From IMG/VR virus record IMGVR_UViG_3300009180_000021, positions 62,001 through 126,000 of that record: a DNA stretch of 64,000 nucleotides; one strand, given 5' to 3'. The number at the start of each line of letters is the position of its first letter. Within the stretch, counting starts at the first letter, position 1. The notes under the pieces were generated by a model that had not been told where the DNA came from, made no database searches, and saw only the letters and a program-made list of their open reading frames with translations. This document shows positions 1 to 7,977 of the stretch, in pieces. This DNA is from a virus. Made by a program: the position numbers and the translations under genes.

Positions 1-1
1 T

Positions 2-916
2 AAAATAGTAACGTCTATAGCAATAGCGTCTGAGAAGAATTGTAATACTTGTAATTTGGAAGATAATCTATTTGTTGGTTACTATGATTCGGTGGGTAAT
101 AATGGAGGTATAGTTGTTTTACAAATATTTGACGACATATCAAATACAATGCCTGTTGAGTTAGTTGTAGACTATCTAAATGTACCAACACCAACCCCAT
201 CTCTATCTCAAACACCATATCCAACACCATCTGTTTCTCCAACACCACCATTCACGCCAACGCCAGCAATAACATCAACCCCAACACGCACTCCAAGACC
301 TTATATTGTTAATGAATATTTTTATCAGAAGAGTTTTAGTTTTGGTGTTCGTGTTCCTATCTACAGAGTAGCCCCGCCCTACTACCCCACCCCCTATTAT
401 TTAGATAATTTTGGACAACCAATAATAGACGGATATGGTTGGAGCAGTGTTGAATCGAACTATCCAGATATGTCTAGAGCATCTGTTGTCAACCAAACAA
501 CATATCCTCCATTATTGAGTTTCTTAAATGACAATACTAGATACAGATATTTATCTACTCAAGATTATAATACATATATAAATACTCACACAGAAAGAGA
601 CGGTTTTAAGATATCTGTTGTTTTCCCTGTTTGGACTCCTATAAGAGGCTTTAAGTATGCTTTTGGTCCTCTTACCACAGGATGGCAAGATGCAGTAAAT
701 GGTGGCCAGTCAATATATGTAAATACTTTTAGTGGAGGTTTTTATATATCACAATCTCAACTAACAATTAGTACAACATCAAGGGAGTTCTATTTTGACA
801 CATTAAATCGTTATCCTACTATGATAAATAGAATATCTCTTTATGGATCAAATTCTCCTGGAATAGGTCTATTTGCAAATACCTTCTCAATGATACAGTT
901 TGAGCCAATATACTAG
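2..916 (+). CDS. Modular virion protein with Pro/Thr linker, 5' end outside window
   Basis: The frame is open from base 2, so the gene starts upstream; an in-frame TTG at 56 is probably not the real start. About 304 residues are visible. A Thr/Pro-rich linker (TPTPS-type units, bases 188-300) separates a short N-terminal piece from a C-terminal domain of about 205 residues rich in Tyr, Asn, Ser and aromatic residues. I do not recognise that domain. The linker type is shared with the next two genes and with the adhesin at 52674-56225, so a tail or surface adhesin role is inferred. The stop lies 13 bases before the next likely start. Confidence 0.7.
   Translation, partial: KIVTSIAIASEKNCNTCNLEDNLFVGYYDSVGNNGGIVVLQIFDDISNTMPVELVVDYLNVPTPTPSLSQTPYPTPSVSPTPPFTPTPAITSTPTRTPRPYIVNEYFYQKSFSFGVRVPIYRVAPPYYPTPYYLDNFGQPIIDGYGWSSVESNYPDMSRASVVNQTTYPPLLSFLNDNTRYRYLSTQDYNTYINTHTERDGFKISVVFPVWTPIRGFKYAFGPLTTGWQDAVNGGQSIYVNTFSGGFYISQSQLTISTTSREFYFDTLNRYPTMINRISLYGSNSPGIGLFANTFSMIQFEPIY
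188..300 (+). repeat. Thr/Pro linker-coding low-complexity DNA
   Basis: CCAACACC-type units code for an extended Pro/Thr spacer inside the first gene. It is coding sequence, not an intergenic repeat. Confidence 0.7.
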
Positions 917-929
917 AGACATAAATATT

Positions 930-2879
930 ATGAATAATTGCTTTTATCCAAAACCATTACTAATTAATAGCAAATATTGTTTTTTTACTTATACTGGTAA
1001 TACTGATCCATATTATTCTCAAGTTGCTTTATTATTAAGTGGAAATTCGCTTACTGATTCATCAATATATAATCGTTCTGTTACGGCTAATTCTACAGCA
1101 GGTATATCTTCATCTGATAAGGTATTTGGTTCTGGAAGTTTTTATAATCCTAATCTTGGACCTTATTCAAATGGATACTTTACATTAAATGGAACACAAT
1201 CAGTATCTTTAACTGGAGATTTTGCTATCGAATGGTGGATGAAGAAGGCGGACTTTACAGATAGTGGATATATTCTAAAGCCAATATCAGGATCTGATAA
1301 TGGTATTTATTTAAATTGTTCATCAGGAGAATTGAAACTAGGTGCTGGAATAGTAAATTATCAATTAAGTTTTACAAATCTAAACAGCTATTTATTAAAT
1401 AATAAGTGGCAGCACTTTGCTATTTCCAGATCAGGATCATCAAATAGACTTTATATTGATGGTATAAAAAGAAGCAATACAATAATTGATAATACTGAAT
1501 ATTCTTTTGATCAATCGATGGGTTTTATGACTTATTATTTTGGTGCTAATGCTTATTTTAAAGGTTATATCGATGATTTTAGAATAACTAATGGATTTAG
1601 TAGAGGGTATACTAATTCAACTATCGACATTCCGACAGAAGCATATCCATCATCATCAAGCATAGAGTCTATAAATATTGATAGTTTAGGAGGTAATGTA
1701 TTATCTCAAATAGAAAAAATAATTGGAATATCAGAAGATGGAAAAGGATATGTCGAGTATGATCCAGATATTCAATCTAATTCATTAGAGATTTTAGAAC
1801 CCCACAAAAACTATCTTGTTATTAGCAAAAGCGAAAGACCAGATTATGTCTTATTACAGCAAACAGCTCCATACTCTAATAATTCGTCAGTAATTTTAAA
1901 TAAACCAATTAGTATTATCAAATATACTGGACCGAATATTGATTTAAATCCGGCAGATTGGATTAATAGCGTTTCATGTATTCATGGTCTTAATAAAAAT
2001 AAGAATGGATTTTCCACTTGGATTACTAATCAAAATGCTATAGACGGAAATTATAATAGTTTAGTAAGTCTAGAAAAAGACCAATACTACATTATGATTA
2101 AAAATACCGTTGGAGCATCAGTTATTGGACCACCTACTCCAACACCAACACCAACAATAACACAAACAGTCACCCCTACTAAATCAATAACTCCTACTAC
2201 CACTCCTACTAATACTATCACATCAACTAGAGGATTTACCCCAACTCCAACCACCACGCTCACCGCAACACCAACAGTAACACCTAGTAAATCAATAATA
2301 CCATTTATTTTTGATATTAATCATACAGGACCATATATCTCTATTAATCCTAACAATAAAACAGCTACATATACATATACAAATATTAGTATTGATGCTG
2401 CTACAGAAACTACTACTCTAACAAATAGAGCTATCTTATCTGGTCAAAAAGTTATATTTAGTATGTTTGTAAGCAATAGTATTTCTGGATATGCTGGTGT
2501 TGGAGTTGGTAATATAAATTCTAATTTATCTTCTTATTTGGGTTCATCGGATGGAAATGCTTCTATAGGCTACTATGATGATGGATCAGTTTATTTAAAC
2601 AATAGGGTCATAAATACAATAGCTAGATTCTCAAATAATACTATAGACGTTGCGGTTGATAGAGTTAATAATTTAATCTGGTTTAGAGTTACTGCCGGCT
2701 ATTGGAATAACGATGCTGGTGCTAATCCGTCATCGGCATCTGGTGGCATAGATATTTCCACACTAATTGGAGATCTATTTCCAGCAGCTTGTCCTTATAG
2801 GGTTGGCAATACTCTTGCAGAAATTAGTATTAATATGTCAGTAGGTTCTATTCCGTCAGGTTTCACGTTTATTAGTTAA
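930..2879 (+). CDS. LamG-type lectin plus SPRY-like adhesin
   Basis: About 649 residues from the ATG at 930. A TTG at 900 is in frame but overlaps the previous gene. Residues about 31-240 look like a concanavalin-A/LamG jelly roll: FAIEWWMKK, then WQHFAISR, LYIDG and YIDDFRITNG in the usual order. Residues about 402-456 are a Thr/Pro linker. Residues about 458-649 form a second beta-rich domain (GQKVIFSMF, YAGVGVG, VAVDRVNNLIWFRV, GGIDIS) resembling SPRY-type folds. That second domain has a clear paralogue in the - strand adhesin near 53.6-54.2 kb. Likely a glycan-binding tail or capsid appendage. Confidence 0.75.
   Translation: MNNCFYPKPLLINSKYCFFTYTGNTDPYYSQVALLLSGNSLTDSSIYNRSVTANSTAGISSSDKVFGSGSFYNPNLGPYSNGYFTLNGTQSVSLTGDFAIEWWMKKADFTDSGYILKPISGSDNGIYLNCSSGELKLGAGIVNYQLSFTNLNSYLLNNKWQHFAISRSGSSNRLYIDGIKRSNTIIDNTEYSFDQSMGFMTYYFGANAYFKGYIDDFRITNGFSRGYTNSTIDIPTEAYPSSSSIESINIDSLGGNVLSQIEKIIGISEDGKGYVEYDPDIQSNSLEILEPHKNYLVISKSERPDYVLLQQTAPYSNNSSVILNKPISIIKYTGPNIDLNPADWINSVSCIHGLNKNKNGFSTWITNQNAIDGNYNSLVSLEKDQYYIMIKNTVGASVIGPPTPTPTPTITQTVTPTKSITPTTTPTNTITSTRGFTPTPTTTLTATPTVTPSKSIIPFIFDINHTGPYISINPNNKTATYTYTNISIDAATETTTLTNRAILSGQKVIFSMFVSNSISGYAGVGVGNINSNLSSYLGSSDGNASIGYYDDGSVYLNNRVINTIARFSNNTIDVAVDRVNNLIWFRVTAGYWNNDAGANPSSASGGIDISTLIGDLFPAACPYRVGNTLAEISINMSVGSIPSGFTFIS
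2135..2296 (+). repeat. Thr/Pro linker-coding low-complexity DNA
   Basis: Units such as ACTCCAACACCA code for a Thr/Pro spacer between the LamG-like and SPRY-like domains of the adhesin at 930-2879. Confidence 0.7.
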
Positions 2880-2888
2880 TTTTTGATA

Positions 2889-2906
2889 GGTGTATTATTT
2901 ATTATC
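2889..2906 (+). promoter_or_regulatory. Late-type promoter motif GGTGTATTATTTATT
   Basis: Shares GGTGTAT plus an A/T-rich tail with nine other sites in this window, all just upstream of virion, lysis or phoH-like genes. It lies about 27 bases before the ATG at 2931. The promoter role is inferred from recurrence and placement. Confidence 0.6.
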
Positions 2907-2930
2907 AATATGATTTATTAGGAAATTTAA

Positions 2931-5591
2931 ATGACCATAGTTAATACTTCAAATACGGCCTATACACTAAGCAAGTTAAAAAATGGAGCATCCTATAGAG
3001 TAAGGGTAGCAGCAGTTAATTCTATGGGTCAAGGAGCTTTTACCAATTATGTAGTCAATACCCCAAAACTTATTATTGGTGCAAATACTGCTAATTTCTG
3101 GAGGGGTGCCACATGGGATAATCCTTCAGATGGATTCGAAGGTAATTTAACAAGTGTTGGAACTAATGGGGGGCCAGGAGCATATGGCACTTATGATATG
3201 GGTGGACAGCTAAATGAATGGAATAGCTTGGATGGGCTTGCTAGTCCTTCAGGTTATGTTAGGGGAGGATCTTGGTTGGGGGTAGGATACAGTGTTTTAA
3301 GTCCTTTGCATAATAATATTGGTAATCCAAACTCATCGGCTCCAAATAATGGCTTTCGTTTAGCTAGTATCTCTAATATTTATTCTTTACCTAATTTTGT
3401 TAGTGTTGAAGACAGCAACAATATTGCTGATACTAGATTTCTAAATACTCTTGAAGACAATGCTGTTTTTTTTGGTGGAGAAAAGGGGCGAGTTAGGTAT
3501 GATTATTTCATACAAAAATATCTTGTGACAAATAACGAATATAAAGATTTTTTAAATTCTATTGCTTCAACAGATGAGTATGGTCTATATAAAGCTGAAA
3601 TGGGAATATCAAGAGGAGGCATAATTCGTAGCGGGAATAATGGTAGCTATTTATATAGTGTTAAAGCAAATTATGGTAATAAACCAGTAGCATATGTAAG
3701 CTGGTTTGATGCTGCAAGATACGCAAACTGGATACATAATAACAAGCCTAGCGGATTGCAAGATAATACTACCACAGAAGATGGAGCATATACTTTAAAT
3801 GGAAAAACTAGTGGTGGAACAGTTGATAAGAATAGTGGTGCAAAATATCATATTCCAACAGAAGATGAATGGTATAAGGCAGCATATTATAAGAGCGGAG
3901 GTCTAAATGCTGGCTATTGGACTTATCCTACCCAAAGCGATAGTCCTCCATCAATCATTAGTGCTGACGGTATAGGAAACGGATCTATTGTTGTTTCACC
4001 AACCCCAACACGAACTTCGACGGTTACGCCAACCCCAACAAAAACTGCTGTTACCACCCCAACAGTAACACCTACTCCAACAGTAACAGCTACTCCTCTT
4101 AGTCCAACACCAACAGCCACTCAAACAGCAACCCCAACGGCAACAGTGACAGAAACGGTAACAGCTACAGCTACTCCAACAGTAACAGCTACCCCTGTTA
4201 GTCCAACCCCAACAACTACTTCAACAGTTACTCCAACTATTACTTCGACAATTACTCCAACAGTAACGGTAACAAAAACAGTAACAGGAACAATTACTCC
4301 AACAGTTACAGCTACCCCAACAATAACAGCAACGATTACTCAAACCATTACAGCTACAACAACAGTTACTCCAACATTAACACAAACCATAACTCCAGCA
4401 GTAACTTCAACACCAACATTAACAGCTACACAAACATTAACACCAACTTCATCTCCACCTCCTAGACTTTTAACAATTTCTCGTTCTAATGGCGGTGGAA
4501 ATACATCGTCTTTCTCAGGAATCGGAACAGAATCTAGTCATTATTTTAGAGCAGACTCTGTTGTGGATATTGATGTTAATGGATTGACCCGCTATTCTTG
4601 GACAGTTAATGCCGCCGCTGCTATTACTGTGGAATTTGACTTTTTAGATCAAGATGGCGCTGACGGTTCTGCTATAGTATACAAGACTACTGGAGGATCT
4701 AAAACTTCAATGTATAGCGTATCGACCGGCACAAACAGGACTACCACATTCTCAGTTGTTGCTAATGATATAATAACAATTGAAAGTAGCGAAAAAGATG
4801 GATCTCAACTTTTCTCTAATGTCGAAATATATGCTATACCAACTATTATAGCGTCTCTTTCTGCTATCGGAGCATCTGCGTGTGGTGGATGGGATAGTGG
4901 ATATGCTGGAGTTTCTGAAGCTACTGCATTTAGAAAAGCATCATTTCCAGTTAATACTAGTTTATGTTTATCAATAGGTGCTCCTGGTAAAATTCATATT
5001 AAATGGAATTCTTCTAGTTATTCACAAGACGAAAATACCTATACTGAAACATATATCAGGAAAAACGATCCTATTGATTATTATAGTAGGATTAGAGAAA
5101 GTACTTATTTGATTAATTTAAATAATACTACTGGCAGTGGATTATATGTTGGAGATGTTGTTGCTGGTGACTATTTTACATTTAATATCGATGGTAACAA
5201 TGGTTCCTTAGTAGGATTAAAGGTTTGGGCTATTGCTAATGATACGTCTAGTAACTATCCTTACTCGACACAACCTATCCTACAACCACAAACGGCAGTA
5301 GGAGGAAATGCAACATTTTCTTATCCTGTAACCGTTGTAGGAACAGAAACTCCAACATATCAATGGTATAGGGGTTCGTCCCTCACCCCACAACAAAACG
5401 GAAATGCGCAATTAACTTATATTCCTGGTGCAACCTCTAGCACATTAAATCTTACTGGGCTCACCTACGCTAATGATAATGGTAAATACTATCGTTGCAT
5501 AGTTAAAACAGATGTAGTTGTAGAGGCAGGCGGTGGAACTCGTGAATATGGTATAAATAGTAATATTGTCCAATTGACAGTTCCAAGCTAA
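2931..5591 (+). CDS. Modular adhesin with lobe-swapped FGE/SUMF1-like domain and Ig-like C-terminus
   Basis: 886 residues. Residues 1-46 look like the second half of a fibronectin type III domain (YTLSKLKNGASYRVRVAAVN). Residues about 47-146 resemble the C-terminal lobe of the formylglycine-generating-enzyme/SUMF1 fold (GTYDMGGQLNEW, VRGGSW, NNGFRLAS). Residues about 155-340 resemble the N-terminal lobe (YLVTNNEYKDFLN, PVAYVSWFDAARYANWI, IPTEDEWYKAAYY). In known members these lobes come in the opposite order. A Thr/Pro linker of about 150 residues follows, then beta domains and a terminal Ig-like domain (residues about 781-886: YQWYRG, STLNLTGLTYANDNGKYYRC). An adhesin role is inferred; no catalysis is claimed. 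Confidence 0.75.
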   Translation: MTIVNTSNTAYTLSKLKNGASYRVRVAAVNSMGQGAFTNYVVNTPKLIIGANTANFWRGATWDNPSDGFEGNLTSVGTNGGPGAYGTYDMGGQLNEWNSLDGLASPSGYVRGGSWLGVGYSVLSPLHNNIGNPNSSAPNNGFRLASISNIYSLPNFVSVEDSNNIADTRFLNTLEDNAVFFGGEKGRVRYDYFIQKYLVTNNEYKDFLNSIASTDEYGLYKAEMGISRGGIIRSGNNGSYLYSVKANYGNKPVAYVSWFDAARYANWIHNNKPSGLQDNTTTEDGAYTLNGKTSGGTVDKNSGAKYHIPTEDEWYKAAYYKSGGLNAGYWTYPTQSDSPPSIISADGIGNGSIVVSPTPTRTSTVTPTPTKTAVTTPTVTPTPTVTATPLSPTPTATQTATPTATVTETVTATATPTVTATPVSPTPTTTSTVTPTITSTITPTVTVTKTVTGTITPTVTATPTITATITQTITATTTVTPTLTQTITPAVTSTPTLTATQTLTPTSSPPPRLLTISRSNGGGNTSSFSGIGTESSHYFRADSVVDIDVNGLTRYSWTVNAAAAITVEFDFLDQDGADGSAIVYKTTGGSKTSMYSVSTGTNRTTTFSVVANDIITIESSEKDGSQLFSNVEIYAIPTIIASLSAIGASACGGWDSGYAGVSEATAFRKASFPVNTSLCLSIGAPGKIHIKWNSSSYSQDENTYTETYIRKNDPIDYYSRIRESTYLINLNNTTGSGLYVGDVVAGDYFTFNIDGNNGSLVGLKVWAIANDTSSNYPYSTQPILQPQTAVGGNATFSYPVTVVGTETPTYQWYRGSSLTPQQNGNAQLTYIPGATSSTLNLTGLTYANDNGKYYRCIVKTDVVVEAGGGTREYGINSNIVQLTVPS
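3998..4460 (+). repeat. Long Thr/Pro/Val linker-coding repeat
   Basis: About 460 bases of imperfect ACNCCAACAGTAACAGCTA-like units code for a 150-residue spacer rich in TPT, TVT and TAT. It is the longest such tract in the window and a likely site of slippage or recombination. Confidence 0.75.
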
Positions 5592-5650
5592 TAAGATACT
5601 ATAGATATAGTAGCGAATATAAAATAGCCTTTAAATTACGAATCCGATTT

Positions 5651-5666
5651 GGTGTATTTATTCTTA
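5651..5666 (+). promoter_or_regulatory. Late-type promoter motif GGTGTATTTATTC
   Basis: Same GGTGTAT core as the other late-type sites. It is followed at once by an AAGGAG ribosome-binding site and the ATG at 5681, so the transcript leader would be very short. Confidence 0.55.
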
Positions 5667-5680
5667 AGGAGTATCAGAAT

Positions 5681-5917
5681 ATGGTCAAAGACTTAACAAT
5701 ATCATTCCCAGATGGAAATATAATCAATCAATCAAGTGATTCTTGTCATATTCCAAGTTCGCTTATGGTTGATGTTGAAGATTTGATTCCTGGTCGTAAA
5801 TATACAGTATTCATTAAAAATATGAATAATACACAATCAATAATTTTCCCAGAAAGCTTTAGTTTTGTAGCTAAGGAAACCACAAAAAGACTATCTTTCT
5901 ACTACCAATTTGCATAA
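5681..5917 (+). CDS. Small virion-operon protein, unknown
   Basis: 78 residues with a strong ribosome-binding site (AAGGAG, 9 bases before ATG) and a late-type promoter directly upstream. The sequence alternates short beta-like segments (LTISFPDG, KYTVFIKNMNN, FSFVAKETTKRLSFYYQF), consistent with a small beta sandwich. No family recognised. It sits between the adhesin and the large structural genes, so a minor virion role is inferred. Confidence 0.7.
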   Translation: MVKDLTISFPDGNIINQSSDSCHIPSSLMVDVEDLIPGRKYTVFIKNMNNTQSIIFPESFSFVAKETTKRLSFYYQFA

Positions 5918-5950
5918 AGACAGAATAAAGGGAACTTCTAAAGGAAAAAT

Positions 5951-7975
5951 ATGGTATATAGTAGCCCATCTAATCATGAAGATGATTATAATCCTCTGTT
6001 TTCTGCTCAAGCAGGGGGTCCATATTCAAATGGTTCTACTACTAGTACCAAACCTGTTAGAGTATATTATAACGGTAGCGGACTAGATGATATAGCTGGA
6101 CCAGTACCATTAGTTGATTTATCAACAGTTTTTAATAGATCAGAAGCAGGAACATTATTTAGTACAACAACTAAAGTAACACTTAATGGTAAGATATTAA
6201 GAACTTCCAATACGGTAGGAACTAATCCTGATGGAACTGGAACTGCCGTTATCTTAGATGCCTCCCAAAAAATGACTGATTTATTTTCTAAAGATAATGG
6301 TTTTGGTACTTTCCAAATAAAATGCGGCAGCAATCCTATTGTCGAAGGATGCGGGGTTAAAGTTAATTCTTTCAACATAAATAAAACTAATGATAACTGG
6401 ATTTTTTCCGCAGACTACACTATTGATTTAGAATATAGTAAACCAGCTTCTAGTGGATATCTTATCAGAGCCGGATCTGATTCTTGGTCGTTAGAACCCA
6501 TGGAAGAATACGTTTATGCTTCATTTGCTAGAGATGTTACTCAAAAATCAGAATATCATAATCCTAATCTGGCCCCAACAAGATTATCTGCACCAGGAGC
6601 ATCTAATGGAAGCAATAACACATCAACAACCACTTTGATACCATCTCCAACAAATCAAGGTGAACCAAATCCATATGGAATTAGTCAATTAAATTTTACT
6701 AATATACCACAATTTAAATTATCTCGCAAAATTTCAGCTGAAGGAATAACTGGCCCGAGTGGAACAGGGTGCGTGCAAGGTAATGTATCAGCTTACTTAA
6801 ATGCTAAAAATTGGGTATCAGAAAGATTAGCCCAACCTTATAGTGCTGGTAACAATAATAATAGTGGGGTACACTTCGCTTCATCATCAATAAGTACTAT
6901 ATCAAATTTCGATAAAATATTTTTATACAATCATCTAAGAACAATAAATTTTAGTGAAACAGCAGGATCATATGAAGTTAACGAAACCTGGTTAGCTATG
7001 CCAACCGGAATAAAGTATGTAGAGGACTATACTGTAGAAGCTTCAACAGATGAGAGATTTGTTAGAACTGTAAGAGTTCAAGGAAGTATTAAAGGATTAA
7101 TGATAGCACAATTACCAATCATGAGTGGAGTTTCTGGTTTAATTCCAACCAGCGGTTATATAGATTTGTCTTTTTCTAAGAATAATGGAGCATCAGCTAC
7201 TAATCTATCTCAAGGCATCCTCAATGTATCAGGATCTACCAATTCTTATGATCAAAATTTTTATGGTACAAAATACGAGAATGCTCTTAGTGGGTGGATA
7301 AATGACATTAAACCATATTTATATAGAAGAGCTAGTTATCCTATAAATTTTGAAAAAAGTACAGATGATTATGTATCTTTAACAGCTAATCCTCAGCCAC
7401 CACCAAGAAATCCGACATATTGCAAACAAAAATTATTAAATATCATTCCAGTATCTACAAATGAAGGTCATGATCCAAGAAAAGGAAGTATTAGCTATTC
7501 TTATGAATTCAACGATAAGTTTAGATTTATAAGTGGGGTTTTAGCTGAAAATATTACCATTAATCAGACAGGACCTATCGACGTTATTAATGAGGCTTTT
7601 GTTCTTGGTCGTCGATTAGGTCCAGTATTACAATCTTTAGGAGCAAAAACAAGTTCCAGAAAAGATTTAACTTTTGAAATTGTTGTTGTACCTCCCAGTA
7701 GTTTTAATGGATTTATGTTGAGTAATAGTGAGTGTCCACTATATACTGGTGGTACCACATATAAAACTATTCAAGCTATTATAGAAGGATTCAAGCCATT
7801 TGGTGATAGACAGTCTTCTGTTTTTGGTACTTTCGCTACTCGCACCAATGATACTGGACAAGTTTTCGTCTCTCAGGATAATTCTAATTGGAATCCGACG
7901 GAAGGAAGATATACTAGAACAATAGGATGGGTATATCAAACCTGTAATTTATCAAGATCTTATTTAGATGATTAA
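5951..7975 (+). CDS. Large virion structural protein (tail/baseplate-like)
   Basis: 674 residues, with an AAGGAAAA ribosome-binding site just before the ATG at 5951. The sequence is Gly/Ser/Asn-rich and mostly beta-like, with no signal peptide, membrane segment or catalytic motif. It ends two bases before the next gene, and the three genes 5951-21805 are almost fused end to end, suggesting one transcript for one substructure. I cannot name a family; tail or baseplate component is inferred from size, composition and context. Confidence 0.7.
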   Translation: MVYSSPSNHEDDYNPLFSAQAGGPYSNGSTTSTKPVRVYYNGSGLDDIAGPVPLVDLSTVFNRSEAGTLFSTTTKVTLNGKILRTSNTVGTNPDGTGTAVILDASQKMTDLFSKDNGFGTFQIKCGSNPIVEGCGVKVNSFNINKTNDNWIFSADYTIDLEYSKPASSGYLIRAGSDSWSLEPMEEYVYASFARDVTQKSEYHNPNLAPTRLSAPGASNGSNNTSTTTLIPSPTNQGEPNPYGISQLNFTNIPQFKLSRKISAEGITGPSGTGCVQGNVSAYLNAKNWVSERLAQPYSAGNNNNSGVHFASSSISTISNFDKIFLYNHLRTINFSETAGSYEVNETWLAMPTGIKYVEDYTVEASTDERFVRTVRVQGSIKGLMIAQLPIMSGVSGLIPTSGYIDLSFSKNNGASATNLSQGILNVSGSTNSYDQNFYGTKYENALSGWINDIKPYLYRRASYPINFEKSTDDYVSLTANPQPPPRNPTYCKQKLLNIIPVSTNEGHDPRKGSISYSYEFNDKFRFISGVLAENITINQTGPIDVINEAFVLGRRLGPVLQSLGAKTSSRKDLTFEIVVVPPSSFNGFMLSNSECPLYTGGTTYKTIQAIIEGFKPFGDRQSSVFGTFATRTNDTGQVFVSQDNSNWNPTEGRYTRTIGWVYQTCNLSRSYLDD

Positions 7976-7977
7976 AT

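Noticed and set aside
3069-3400. C-type-lectin-like domain considered as a diversity-generating retroelement target
   Set aside because: No reverse transcriptase or template repeat was seen in the window; kept only as a remark.
3923-4120. Val/Gly-rich frame antisense to the Thr/Pro linker
   Set aside because: It is the mirror of the ACC/CCA repeats and has no independent support.
3998-4460. Repeat tract considered as a CRISPR array
   Set aside because: Units are short, contiguous and in frame, without spacers; they code for a Thr/Pro linker.
5597-5612. TACTATA/TATAGTA inverted repeat after the FGE-like adhesin
   Set aside because: Only 7 A/T-rich pairs with a 2-base loop and no T-tract; not convincing as a terminator.
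6067-6378. 103-codon frame antisense to the 674-residue structural gene
   Set aside because: It lies wholly inside a better frame, without domain, start site or coupling.
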